The translations under genes were made by a program, and so were the position numbers. The notes under the pieces were generated by a model, which saw nothing but the letters and a program-made list of their open reading frames with translations, did no database searches and was not told where the DNA came from. From Topomyia yanbarensis (taxonomy: Eukaryota > Arthropoda > Insecta > Diptera > Culicidae): DNA of 64,000 bases. Shown one piece after another: positions 46,723 through 60,076 of the stretch; within the stretch, counting starts at the first letter, position 1, and every line of letters starts with the position of its first letter. Where the stretch lies: positions 164,620,080 to 164,684,079 of the forward strand of contig NC_080670.1 in the NCBI RefSeq assembly GCF_030247195.1. The letters are read 5' to 3'.

Positions 46723-47134
46723 AACGATTGAAGGTTTGTTTCTATTGTTTGTTTAATAAACCATACATTAGAATTTAACTGTAGAAAGAACTGTGAGTTC
46801 AACCTTTCTCAAAAACGGATTGCAGTTATTTGTCAATTTAACGTTGATTCCAACGAAATCCAATCGGGTTGATTTGTGGATACACTCCACGATGCTGTGA
46901 AACTAGAGCTGCAGCTGTTTGATCATTAGATTAACCCAATCTCGCACGGAATCGCACTCGCAACGTGCCTCCAGCTGAAGCGAACACTGACCTACAAATC
47001 AAGTTCTAGGTATGCTTGGCGAAAATTCCGTCTGGCCACTTTCCAAACCCCTACGGGCCGCCGCCCTAGTCCGACCCTCTGCCTATAGCAAGGCTGCTGC
47101 TATCAAACGAAACCATTTTACAAACAAATCACCG
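46723..47134 (+). other. Unassigned, upstream of the putative sim promoter region
   Basis: Repeat-poor by eye. No gene. Ends where the binding-site cluster begins. Confidence 0.4.
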
Positions 47135-47765
47135 TACGTGACGCTGAATACCAAATTCCCCGAAAGTCACGATCAGCAAATCTTTCGGTCGTGCATTTTG
47201 CACATACACGTCCGCTTGTCTGCCCGGCCGCCCGTTGCGCCACCGGCGGCCTTGGCTCGTAGTCTGGGAAATTCGAGAATTTCATTGATAAAATTATTTC
47301 CGAGGATTGGATTTTCCAGGCAACGGGTGGCGATTGGGCTGTCTTTGTTCGTGTTGGTCCGACTTCCGATTTAAAGAAGCATTCCACGTTCCGAAAGTCA
47401 TCTTTCATTGAACCGTTTTGACTTTTGTTTTTCGACACGTAGTCGTGTAGGGACCGGGTCTACTTGTGACGGTCGTTTATTGGGGGTTTAACACTGGGTT
47501 TAAGGTGCTATTATCGGCCCGATGGCAAGTACCTACGACATAATAAATTATGTAAATAGCCGTGGGAACAGTCCGTCGGGAGTCTTTTTCGGTTTATTTT
47601 TTCTCCGTTTCAGTTTGTTTTTCTTTCTTGGCTAGAAACACCGCCCATATCTTGTTCTTGCTGTCTTTCTTTACTCCTGTTTCCATCGCTAAGCCACCTT
47701 CGATCAATGGCTGTAGGTACATATGGTTGCAACGAGTGACTACCACACTTGAAGTGATACACCTG
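47135..47765 (+). promoter_or_regulatory. Candidate sim control region
   Basis: ACGTG cores (Sim:Tango or CME-type) occur at 47136-47140 (within TACGTG), 47207-47211, 47385-47389 and 47436-47440 (within CACGTA). A Dorsal-like GGGAAATTCG lies at 47266-47275. A perfect Su(H)-type CGTGGGAAC lies at 47561-47569. E-boxes CATATG (47720-47725) and CACCTG (47760-47765) follow, the second matching a Snail site. In Drosophila, sim is controlled by Dorsal/Twist, Notch/Su(H), Snail and its own protein. The cluster ends 288 bases before the proposed first codon. Site presence is direct; function is inferred. Confidence 0.4.
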
Positions 47766-48052
47766 TGATAACCGTTTTGCGTTCTGACCAATCGGTGATC
47801 CTTCTGACACCAACACTGATGAAATGTTTACAGCACGCAGGACGCACCGACCCGATCAGTTGCTCGGTACAGGTACCGGATCAGTACCGATCGACAAGTC
47901 CTTGTGACAAGTGCTCTTTGAACAATTGTAGTTCAACAAATTTTAGTTAGTAAGTTTGTACAGTTCTAGGTGACATTAACTGCAGTGATAAAAAGCTTTA
48001 ATATATTTAGTGCGTAGTTCTTAAGATACCAGTGATAATTGCTCAGTGAAAG

Positions 48053-48101
48053 ATGAAGATTCTACGAAAACCGCTGACTGATTGCAATCAAAACATACTA
48101 G
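48053..48101 (+). CDS. sim: Proposed first coding exon of single-minded
   Basis: An ATG at 48053 opens 16 codons plus one base (MKILRKPLTDCNQNIL) before CTAG|GTAATT at 48101/48102, a usable splice donor. The exon ends in phase 1. The bHLH exon at 55830 begins at TTTTGCAG and also needs phase 1. The join gives a Gly codon and then LANRCA before the conserved MKEKSKN start. The longer N-terminus would add 23 residues to the form starting at 55850. The upstream 300 bases have stop codons in all frames, as for a 5' leader. I infer this from frame, splice sites and position, not from recognised protein similarity. The alternative is that translation starts only at 55850. Confidence 0.5.
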
Positions 48102-48540
48102 GTAATTAGTAATTAGAATATGAGTATTACATCTGTACCCCATAGTGTTAGTAAAACTTATCGAATGCAATGAGTATAATGAGTGTTATCGCTATCTGAT
48201 TGAAAGTTTCAAATCAAAGGTTCGAATTTTTCGCTGTTTCCGTGTAAATTTTTATATTGCAAAGCTGTGTTAGTTTTAACGTATGAATTTAGCGCAAACG
48301 AATTGATTCTACGGGAAATATTATAAAGCAAACAAACGAATTGTTGGTTTGAGGGCAGGAAGAGAATGCAACACGGACATCTCGTCCGTGTGCTGAATAG
48401 AATAGTTTGGCTCTCATAATTTGACAGATATACCAATTCAGTAAAATAAAGAGCTAATAATATGGTCACAATACAAGTTAAAACGTGTTTTACGCTATCT
48501 TGATGACGTTTTTCTCGTGTTGATTATTAAAATGTGTTTT

Positions 48541-48638
48541 ACACAACATTCACAAACATGTTTTAACGCTATCTTGAAGACATTTTTCTTGTTGCTAATT
48601 ATTATAACGTGTTTTAGCACTGTAGTGTGAACATAGTA
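48541..48638 (-). mobile_element. Small TIR element, first of an inverted pair
   Basis: Contains AAACATGTTTTAACGCTATC and ends ACTGTAGTGTGAACATAGTA. It is the inverse of 48768-48877. A third, partial unit lies just upstream at 48470-48540 (GTTAAAACGTGTTTTACGC). Confidence 0.7.
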
Positions 48639-48767
48639 TAAATATAAATGTAAACCCCGTTGAAGTTTGATACAATTGGTGATATAGAGATCTGAAGTTT
48701 TGTACTACGCTGAACAAAACAAGTGTCGGCATAGCTCTCAATATTTAATTGAAAACATGCTAGTATA

Positions 48768-48877
48768 ATACTATGCTCACACTACAGAGTTAAAACATGT
48801 CATAATAATTATCAACAAGAAAAATGTCACCAAGATAGCGTTAAAACATGTTTGAATTCGTAGTGTGAATGTAGTAT
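48768..48877 (+). mobile_element. Small TIR element, second of an inverted pair
   Basis: Ends TACTATGCTCACACTAC and GTAGTGTGAATGTAGTA are inverted. The centre contains TTATCAACAAGAAAAATGTC and AGATAGCGTTAAAACATG. Confidence 0.7.
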
Positions 48878-49559
48878 AAAATTTCGATTATGTGATGAAA
48901 TTCCATTCCGAGTTACGCAATTACTTAAGAACTTTTAGAAAGAAACTATTTGAATAATCATTTAAATATTAGTTCGCTTTGATTTTCCTCTGTAAACAAG
49001 CGCAAAAATTCCATTGTAATCGCTGTTGAATTTGTACATAAACAATTGGTTATATCATACAGTTTTCTTGTAGCTTTCAAATGGTTCCCAATACCACCTT
49101 GATGTCAAACGGAAATTTATAGGATATGTTATGTGCGTTTTGGAAATCCTGTTGTTGGTGGAGAAATGCAAATAACGTGAAAATGTCATAATTAAACGAA
49201 ATAATTGTTTTTGTGGAAACAAAATTAAAAATATCTTAAGAATGACAACGTTTTGGGAAATCTTTGTTATGAGCATTTTGAAATGACATTGAGAGTCATA
49301 TTCTATAATCAAAATATATTTGCGAAACCGGAAACAGGATTGAAAATATATTCATGGATTTATTCACCCCTTCACTACTTGCTGAGGGAAAATTGAAAAT
49401 TATTTGATACTATTTAATCCATTTAATATCCTGGATGTGCTATTTTTTATTCTACACTCGATTCCCTCGTATTTTCCTAAGTTTTTTTTTTATTCAAGAC
49501 ATTGCGTAACATTGCTTAAATGTTGAAACTGTCAGTTTCGCAATCTTGTCATGATCTTT

Positions 49560-50124
49560 TTTTTGTTTATTGGAGAGCTTTAACCTCGAAGGGTCATTCG
49601 CCCTTAAGGAATTTCGTAATACCATTTCATTTATCTTATGTCAACTTTGTTTTTGCTGTCTGGGCTGGCTATGTGCGGACTGGTAGATAGGACGCGGAAA
49701 ACATCGCCGCAGCTCGGCTGAGTACGGCGGATGACCCGTCCCAGGTCCTGTTACTGGGCCTGTAGGGTGCTGATGGGAAGTTCGTTGGGTTACTGGTTAT
49801 TTGGGCCACAGGGTGACCTGTCCAACACCGAGGGGGTGTGGCGTGGCATGTCTCTGTTTGGAGGCCAATTTTGGCAGATCTGGGCCGTGGGAAGCCCCTC
49901 CAGCACCCGGTAGGGGGTGTGGCAGAGGGCCTACAGTTGGGTGGGTTTTCACTGGTTGTGGGGTTGGCTGCTTTTGATCTCTCCGTCGACCAGCGAGGGT
50001 GTGGCAGAGGACCTACAGTTGATTGGGTTTTCACTGATGCTAGAGTTGATTACTTTTGGTTGATCTGTGCCGCGGGAAAACTTCTCCATCACTCAGCAAG
50101 GATGTGACAGAAGGCCCGCATTTG
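49560..50124. repeat. GC-rich repeat with imperfect tandem units
   Basis: Starts near ATTGGAGAGCTTTAACCTCG. Three diverged units recur at about 49890-49940, 49975-50020 and 50075-50120, each carrying AGGGTGTGGCAGAGG-like sequence and two followed by CCTACAGTTG. The minus strand is open for 121 codons (50034-49669) with a Pro/Ser/Thr-rich product; this could be part of a retroelement ORF1, but no zinc knuckle is present. Confidence 0.5.
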
Positions 50125-51349
50125 CCCGCCCACCACGCTTGAAATTTTTTGAAATTGGTACTATGGGAAAATATGGAGGAAAAATACATTAAATGCAATA
50201 ACTTTTGAAGTAGCAATCAGAAAATTAAAATTTATACCTCTTTTGGAAGGAAATAATCTTAGTATTTGAATGGAGATATATTTGTTTCTAGAAAAATACG
50301 GGAAAGTGGGGTACTGGGTCATTTTGGCCCCAAAATTCCCTATTTTTAATGATTTTTCTGCTCCGTGATGCAATTCATACATATTTTGTAGTTTTTCTAA
50401 TGTGAAAAAATCTCAGAAATCGAACGAAACCCTTTTGACCTTAGTCCGAATTCGAGAAGTTGGGGTTATAGGGCTTTTTGTCAGTCATATTAAATTTTAT
50501 CATTTTCTCATGCATATATCTCTATTATTCTTCAATCAATTTTCATAAAATGTATCTTATTGAACGTGTAAAATTCTGAGGAATAAAACAAAAATAAAAA
50601 CGTTAAAGGTAAAATTCAGAAATATTAAACTTTTTGATATTTACTCTACAAATCTCATTTTTTTCATTATTTGTCCTAATACCTCAACTTCCCCTATTTT
50701 TCCAGGAGTGAAACTTTTCTCATGTGATCCCTAAGCATATTTTACACTAAAAGTAGTAAACTAAATAAGAATTTTGTTGTTAAATGGAGTTAATATGTGC
50801 GATTTTATGATAAAAATGTGAAATTGACACTATATGTCAGATAATTTGATGTTTCTGAATTTTACCGGTAACGAATCTATTTTTGTTATAATCCTAAGGA
50901 TTTTCCACGTTCAACAAGGTATAGTTTATGAAAATTGAGCGAAGAATAATAGAGATATATTCACGAGAAAATGATGAAGTTTAATATGAATGACAAAAGG
51001 CCATTTAACCCCAACTTCTCGTATTCGGACTAAGGTCAAAAGGGTTCCGTTCGATTTCTGAAATTTTTTCACATTAGAAAAACTACAAAATATGTATAAA
51101 TTGCATCACGGAGCAGAAAAATCATTAAAAATAGAGGATTTTGGGGCCAAAATGACCCAGTACCCCACTTTCCCGTATTTTTCTAGAAACAAATATATCT
51201 CCATTCGAATACTAAGATTATTTCCTTCCAAAAGAGGTATAAATTTTAATTTTCTGATTGCTACTTCAAAAGTTATTGCATTTAATGTATTTTTCCTCCA
51301 TATTTTCCCATAGTACCAATTTCAAAAAATTTCAAGCGTGGTGGGCGGG
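50125..51349. mobile_element. 1.2-kb foldback element with ~500-bp arms
   Basis: The left arm (50125-50640) and the right arm (50850-51349) are nearly identical inverted copies, from CCCGCCCACCACGCTTG to CAAGCGTGGTGGGCGGG, around a loop of about 210 bases. The 73-codon frame in each arm (50382-50161 minus, 51092-51313 plus) encodes almost the same peptide because of the inversion. High arm identity suggests a recent origin or ongoing gene conversion. Target duplication unclear; superfamily unknown. Confidence 0.9.
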
Positions 51350-51432
51350 GGTCTAAAATTGTCCAAATGATGTGAAATTTGGCATCTGAGCTTACTTTGA
51401 CATTTGTCACAATATGAGAGGGGGGGTCTTTG

Positions 51433-51722
51433 AGAATTCAAAATTTTTTTTTTGCAATGCCCTAGTGGCCAGGTACCCAGCACAGTGTAACCAATGGGTC
51501 TCGATAGTCTGCACAAAGAAATGGGTGGACGATATGGATGCAATGTACCTCAATACTGTCAGGGAGTCAGTGAGGATAACTGTTGGTTCTTCTGTGTTCC
51601 TTTTGGCCATTGTCATTGCAAGGGGATGGGGAAGGTGAATGGAGAGCACGCTCCCCAGTCCACTGATTTCAGCTCCGACGCTGTCGTCTGCCTTAGAGCC
51701 ATCGGCGCATACTTTGAGATGT
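51433..51722 (-). pseudogene. RNase H domain remnant of a LINE
   Basis: Minus-strand translation gives CADGSKADDSVGAEISG (51710 downwards), then PTVILTDSLTVLRYI further on. These match the first (DGS) and third (TDS) catalytic aspartate motifs of LINE RNase H. The segment that should carry the catalytic Glu (AE.) is missing, so about a dozen residues appear deleted. RNase H of this kind is found in I, LOA and R1-type LINEs and not in the CR1-like element at 7794, so this is a different family. It ends near a tract of Ts at 51440. Confidence 0.65.
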
Positions 51723-51734
51723 TGTTGGTTCTTT

Positions 51735-51875
51735 CAGTTGATTTTCCGTTGCTCTTCTTCCGCTAGGAGGCAAAACACTGACGCTAGAGAGGTGACTCCA
51801 CTATCTGGACTAGATATCGACCCATCAACTTATAGACCGTGGACCAACGGCTTTACTTCCCTCCCGAAGGAAGCC
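51735..51875 (-). repeat. SINE 3' part, inverted
   Basis: GAGGTGACTCCACTATCTGG and ATCGACCCATCAACTTAT, followed by CCCGAAGGAAGC, are the inverse of 52300-52440 (ATGAGTTGATGGGTCGAT, CCAGATAGTGGGAGTCACC). Confidence 0.7.
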
Positions 51876-52206
51876 GTGATCACTAGATGGGCTCTCCACT
51901 ATCTTTGGGCTACTATACCACGGAGTAGTGCGGTCAGCCTCCGGATTACTACCAAGCACCCCTGCCGAAGCAGCCTGTGTCTAGGCCGGAGTACTCCTAT
52001 ACTGCTGGGAAGCAGCCAGGGTAACTCTGAAATGGACACTAAACTTCCTCAAGAAGAGAGCGTGCGACGGATGCTACCTTTTCACCATCGCAGCCAACAT
52101 CCACCAGGAGTTAACCACCAAATCCCTCCCAACCGTCGACCGACTTCTTTGCGTAAGACCACGAGATTGGCTCGACTCTGAACCGAAAATCAACGATAAC
52201 CTAGAC
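51876..52206. other. Unassigned between SINE copies
   Basis: GC-richer than the intron average. A 180-codon plus frame (51639-52181) runs through the inverted SINE and this part; no motif. Probably further LINE-derived sequence. Confidence 0.35.
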
Positions 52207-52440
52207 AGCGCCGGTGATTAAGTGGTAAGCGTGACTACCACTCACCTCAATTGGTTTGGGTTCAATCCCAGCCGAGGTCGTTGAGATTTTTCTGAGGTGA
52301 CGCATTCCTTCGGAAGAGAAATAAAGCCATTGGTACCCGGCCCATGAGTTGATGGGTCGATATCTACTCCAGATAGTGGGAGTCACCTCTCTGGAGTCGA
52401 TGTTTGGCCTCGTAGCGGAAATAAGCTGATGGAAAATAAC
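52207..52440 (+). mobile_element. tRNA-derived SINE
   Basis: A polymerase III head with box A-like TGATTAAGTGGTAAGCG (52215) and box B GGGTTCAATCCC (52258-52269). The body contains CCTTCGGAAGAGAAATAAAG and the sequence shared with 51735-51875. A different family from the SINE at 1040. Confidence 0.75.
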
Positions 52441-52914
52441 TAGAACTAGTAGAAGAATAGTAGCGTCTGCTACCTCTGTTCGAAGCATTGGCTCAAATGG
52501 TAGAATGAAAAAGAGTGCGATGGACTCGACTTTTTGCTTCGCTCAAGCTCGAATATTGTTCACACCAGATTTATCGCCACTGTTACCGTCATAGGCGGCT
52601 CCAGCTGGCTGACAAAGAGGAGGCACGCCATTCTGACAAAGTATATCTTAAACACGATTTAAAAATTTAGTAAATTTGGAAGCGTCTAATTTGGAAACAC
52701 AACTGCTAACACAGTTCATACTTAGAAAGTGGCGAATAATGAAACAAATCGCACCGTTCTTGAATGCAATAATTTTTTTATAATTCGTTTATTTAGCATA
52801 CTTCATTGAGATGACGCAAATATTTACAATATTTACAATATGTTACAAAGTAAAAACAAATATTATGTCTGTCGGATTTCGCTATAGGAAAACATTTGTT
52901 TAGTCGCCTACTCA
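52441..52914. other. Unassigned intronic sequence
   Basis: No feature recognised. Confidence 0.35.
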
Positions 52915-53035
52915 TTAATAGTGCTGGCTGTTAAAGTTGGGGTGCTTGATGCTGCGTTTGCTGATAACATTATGACCTGAACTGCTGCCACAAAGTTGGC
53001 AACTGCTTATCGTTCAGATAATGGTATTAAAACCT
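52915..53035 (-). repeat. Fragment of the gag-like ORF seen at 60.1 kb
   Basis: ACATTATGACCTGAACTGCTGCCACAAA-like sequence (split by mismatches) aligns with TTATTATGGCCTGAACAGCAGCCACAAA at 60330-60358, and GGTATTAAAACC aligns with GGTATTGAAGGGC. The reading frame is broken. Confidence 0.6.
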
Positions 53036-53124
53036 GTGTTTTAAATTGGTAGGTTCGAGAAGGTTCGAGTTTAAAGTTGAATTTAAGGTTCGAGTTTAAA
53101 GTTGAATAAGTTCACGATTAAATT

Positions 53125-53475
53125 ATGATTTGGCAAGAGATCTGTTCCTGTGGCACGACACTCAACTTTTTGTGACGGATAAGACCATGAACTCGGAAAC
53201 ATTTAAAAGAAAGTACTTCAATAACAGATTTTTCCCATCATTAAGCCCTATAACGGTTCAGTTACGTTTTGGTCATAATTAGCCAGCTGTCATAATGGCA
53301 AGGAAGGCTTACGATAATAAAGTTAGTTCATCCCAAATGAGCTGAGTCCGCCAAATTGTTACCAGTTCGATCTAATAGAAAACGTTTGGGTGACAATGAT
53401 GCGAAAACTAAAGATAAATCAACTAACATCAACAGACGTTTGTTTAGTGAAATCAGTTGGCATTAACAGAAAAGT
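53125..53475 (+). pseudogene. Degenerate Tc1/mariner transposase fragment
   Basis: The plus strand reads MIWQEICSCGT, matching the block MI.QAICSC in the copy at 59.3 kb. Further on it reads AYDNK, then ENVWVTMMRKLKINQLTSTD, which corresponds to the conserved IEKYW..MK block near the transposase C-terminus. Several stops and frame changes lie between. This appears to be a different, older member of the same group. Confidence 0.55.
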
Positions 53476-53488
53476 GTGAGAATTTCTT

Positions 53489-53816
53489 CACTCAAAAAAA
53501 GTAAACGTTATGCCTATTGATTTTACACATAGATTTTTGCAATTAACGGAGGCATATAGACACTATTTGCTGACACATAAACCTAATGTGTATATTTACA
53601 AGAAATAATAATCTTACATTCACATTTCATAACTATTAGGCACATAAAACCCCATTCTATAACAATATGCACATATAACTTATGTGTGTGCATACATAGT
53701 TCATACAGTTGACACATAGAAGGTATATGTGCGCGTGATAACAATAGCATTTCTTCTTCATATGAATTTTAAGCGGTTTGCAGCTAATAGAATTAACGTT
53801 TGGATTTTTTTCAGTG
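53489..53816. mobile_element. TIR element, CACTCAAAAAAA ends
   Basis: Ends CACTCAAAAAAAGTAAACG and CGTTTGGATTTTTTTCAGTG are imperfect inverted repeats, extending to TTAT/ATTAA. The interior has many ACACATA/TATGTG words. Confidence 0.7.
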
Positions 53817-54133
53817 TTTGAAATTACAGAGTTTCATGAAATGAGATGTTCTTGCTTTTGTTTCATCCTTAGAAAATTTATCGACTGAAGAAAAGCTTAA
53901 TAATTCTGATTTATTAGTACTTTCAACAGAAAAGTACTGTCAGTCTGCGTCTGACAATTATGCATTTAGTAGAATTTTGGCTGTAAAAGTAAAAGTGTAT
54001 ATGTGTGTGAGCATCACTATGGGAAGTACCACCTTTACCCGCAAGTGACGTTGCTGTTATTGTCTTCAGATTCTGGACAGAGTTGCCAGTCTTCTTGATA
54101 TACAGTCTTCGTTTTAAGTATTGCCGTACCCAT

Positions 54134-55017
54134 TAGGGTGGGACAAAAATTAGATTCCAGCTCCGAGCAACTTTTTAGGTACCATTCTATTCCTAGAACA
54201 ACTGTGCAAATTCTTAGCTCGATCGGTGAAACTATATTTTTGCGCCCACTGTTTAAAGTTTACATGGGATTTTGTATGGGAAAATTAACTTTTACAAAAT
54301 AATTCCTCCAGGAGTCGCCCATTACTTCCTAAAAATAAATCGTTACGTGGCTTTTATAGGAAATTTAACAAAGAAACAAAGTTTCAAAAACCACGAAACG
54401 ATCTGACGCTTGAAAAAAAGTTATTAAGCAGAAACCGATTGATGCTCTGACGATTGATAAATTATTCATTTTTTCTAGCACCACTGCACTGCTGTTGGTT
54501 GTCCAATTATACGCATTTTTTTAATTCTCTCTTAATGTGTCTAAATCGTTTATCTATACTATTTGGCCACTTCGCAAGGTTTTGAAGTATATATTGAGGC
54601 TTCTTTTGTACATAATAAGAGAAAGTTAAAAATTTTGTGTATAATTAGAACGTCAAAAGTAGTGATGCTATGAAAAGTGAAATTTTCATCAATCTTCAGG
54701 GTTTTTGCTTAATAACTTTTTCCACAAGTATCAGATCGTTTTGCATGCTTCTAGACTTTGTTTCCTTGACAAATTTTCTATAAAAATCAGACATCTACTT
54801 ATTGTTAGGAGGTAATAGGCGACTCTTGGAAGAATTAATTTGCAAATGACAATTTCCCCATACGAAATCCCATGTAAACTTTAAACAGTGGGCGCAAAAA
54901 TATAGTTTCACCGATCGAGCTAAAAATTTAAAGAGTTGTTCTGGGAGCTAAATGGGACCCAAAAAGTTACTCGGAGCCAAATTTTATTTTTTTTTCATAT
55001 AACCATGTCCCACTCTA
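54134..55017. mobile_element. hAT-type foldback, TAGGGTGGGAC ends
   Basis: An 884-bp palindrome. The arms run about 370 bp from TAGGGTGGGACAAAAATTAG inwards, with matching words such as AAAGTTTACATGGGATTT and its complement. The centre is near 54560. It is flanked by a perfect 8-bp duplication GTACCCAT (54126-54133, 55018-55025). TAG-type ends and 8 bp fit hAT. A single-arm fragment lies at 2405. Confidence 0.93.
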
Positions 55018-55025
55018 GTACCCAT

Positions 55026-57863
<2,838 letters not shown>

Positions 57864-57871
57864 CCCGTTAG

Positions 57872-58131
57872 CAGAGATGCCAGGTACTTTTTTCAAATGT
57901 CTGCAATAATAATTTTAAATGCCTGGGAAGAACAAAAAATGTCAGGAAAGCTAGTGTAACCAAAAGCCTTTATATTCAAAAATCTGTAAATATCTGCAAA
58001 CAAACTAAAAAATCTGCAAATATCTGTAACCAAACTAAAAAATCTGCAAATATCTGCGTCATCGAAAAAATCTGCAGCTTAAATTAAAAGTCTGCGAATT
58101 TGCAGACTTGTCTGCAAATCTGGTATCTCTG
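57872..58131. mobile_element. hAT-type MITE, CAGAGATGCCAG ends, copy 2
   Basis: A 260-bp element with ends CAGAGATGCCAGG and CTGGTATCTCTG and a perfect 8-bp duplication CCCGTTAG (57864-57871, 58132-58139). The interior has four or five ATCTGCAAATATCTG-type units. Sister of 27386-27946 without its nested insertion. Confidence 0.94.
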
Positions 58132-58139
58132 CCCGTTAG

Positions 58140-59028
58140 GAATATTTGGCGCCCGTCAAACAAACGTTCACAACAAAACATGAATTGCTCTTACTGGGCG
58201 ATAGCGTAAACGACTTCTGTCAAAACAAAAACTCTTATCATAGTACTAACTCAGCGGTACTGATCGTCATTATGGCACGGTTCGATTACAATGTTTTGAA
58301 TTTTTTCCAGTCAAACCTAATTTAGGTCTGTCCTCGGCGGCAAAAAGTTAAGCTAAGTTAATCTTGCTTTCCGACCATGCTATTAGACTCGGCTACATTA
58401 CATTTTTTACCAAACTCGACTAGCACAAAAATATTTTTATGAATATATTTCTGTTCACCACAAACAATTTGAAAGAAATTAAGCTAAGTAAAATGTAAGC
58501 AGAGTTATTGTACCTATTCATCTAAAGATTTTACGCAAAAAAAATCAAAACGATCTTTTTCACTGTATTTCTGTATTATTCAAATTCCCCGATGTGTTAT
58601 TAAGACCTACTTACACTCGGTTAAAATGAACGTGAACTTGAGGCGTACCAAATATCTTACTTATTAGAGCACAGAAATTGATGCAACTAAACTAAAGTTC
58701 ATTAGAGGGGTCTCCTCATCAGCTACTGATTTATTCGCGTATTTTTGAACATATACTTATTCAACATAAGTTCAAACTGAATAAAAATGGCGGATTTAAA
58801 ATCTCACACAGCAGCTCGCCACGGACAACTCAAACCGATCGTTTTCAAATTTAATAAAATATAAAATAAAAAAATAGGCAATAAAATATAACCCACTAGT
58901 AACCCTAACAAAAAACATTATACACAAGCTTTAACCCATATAGTCCAACGATTCCACATATTGTATGGATGATACCCTGAACAGGTCGTTAGGCTCTTGG
59001 ATCATAAGATGTTTATTAGGGAAGCTTT
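58140..59028. other. sim intron 2; nothing recognised
   Basis: AT-rich, no exon or clear repeat. It may include the unrecognised 3' end of the mariner element that follows. Confidence 0.4.
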
Positions 59029-59934
59029 TGGCATATTTATTTTTAATTCAACTTCAATACCATAACCGTACGCTCGCACCTTACGCTTAACTTAACTCAA
59101 TAGGCTCTGTAAAACTTCTGACTGTAGCTTCTTCTGTACGGAAACCCACTTTTTCTTCATGTCTTCCTCACATTTGACCTCCTCGGAATGCTTCCGTAAT
59201 GCATGCTTCATAATTACCCAGTATTTTTCGATGGGCCTTAGTTCCGGACACTTCTGAAGACACTCCTTGAAGTTGATCTCCCCGCTTACAGTCCCGATAG
59301 TCACAAACGGTGCACACCGATTGCTACATGAGCAGATCGCTTGTCAAATCATGTATTTATGAGCAAACTTTGAAAGTTTCTACTTCCTTATTTGCTCCGC
59401 AACATCAAACTTGCGCTGGGCGATAAAGAACAGCAGCACCGAAAGCTGTCAGAAGTCTGTCTTGACGTAAGTTGCATGAGGCTTCGTCAGCATCTGCATG
59501 TAAAGTTTCCGGACCCGTGACTTTCTCAACGTATTTTGCCGTTGGTCACGGTTTGGAGCCTTATGCACTTTGTACGTATGCAGTTCACCCCGGTTCTTGA
59601 CTCTTTGAACGAATGAATTGGATAGATTGCATTGTGTTGTGATTCTGCTTAAGCGCTTTCACTACACGCTTGTGATCCTGATCACTAATGGAACGTCCAT
59701 TCTAACCGCATTTCTCTTTCCATTCGATGCTCAGAGTTTTGTAATAAAGTTTAATAAATTCGCGACGTTGCTTTTCGGGTGATGCCATTTTGTCCAATTT
59801 TCGAAAAACTGACAGCGATAAAAATATAGTATAAACAATACACTTTAAACTACTTCTACTCAAATTTTCAGGAGAAAATACCCAATGGGTTATTTTCTTT
59901 AGCGTTTTTTGGTCAATTTGATGTGGGACACCCT
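59029..59934 (-). pseudogene. Degenerate Tc1/mariner transposase, internally deleted
   Basis: The minus strand starts MASPEKQRREFIKLYY at 59788 and keeps recognisable blocks with stops and frame breaks: NGRSISDQDHKRVVKALKQN, then MI.QAICSC, then GEINFKECLQKC fused directly to PELRPIEKYWVIMKHALRK, and lastly VKRKVRAYGYGIEVELK after an in-frame stop. The 59304-59092 frame is the best-preserved part. The central region with the first two catalytic aspartates is deleted or scrambled. The 5' terminal sequence AGGGTGTCCCACATC lies at 59934; the 3' end was not found. The protein type matches the mosquito ITm-like D37 group (from memory). Not active. Confidence 0.8.
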
Positions 59935-60076
59935 TTATGGACTATTTTTTTGTAATTCTTTCATTTGTCACGCCTCATAACGGTAACTTAACAGAGCCGT
60001 GGGTCTATTAAATAATTACAATATGTAAAAATAAAAATAAATAAAAATAAATATTATTCCGGTCTCGTCCAAGCGA

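Noticed and set aside
47012..47438. Opposing 120- and 106-codon frames upstream of sim
   Set aside because: They overlap on opposite strands in a GC-richer patch, have no motif, and lie in the proposed control region.
50161..51313. Two nearly identical 73-residue ORFs that look like a duplicated gene
   Set aside because: They lie in the two arms of one palindrome, so identity follows from the inversion. No domain or conserved start context.
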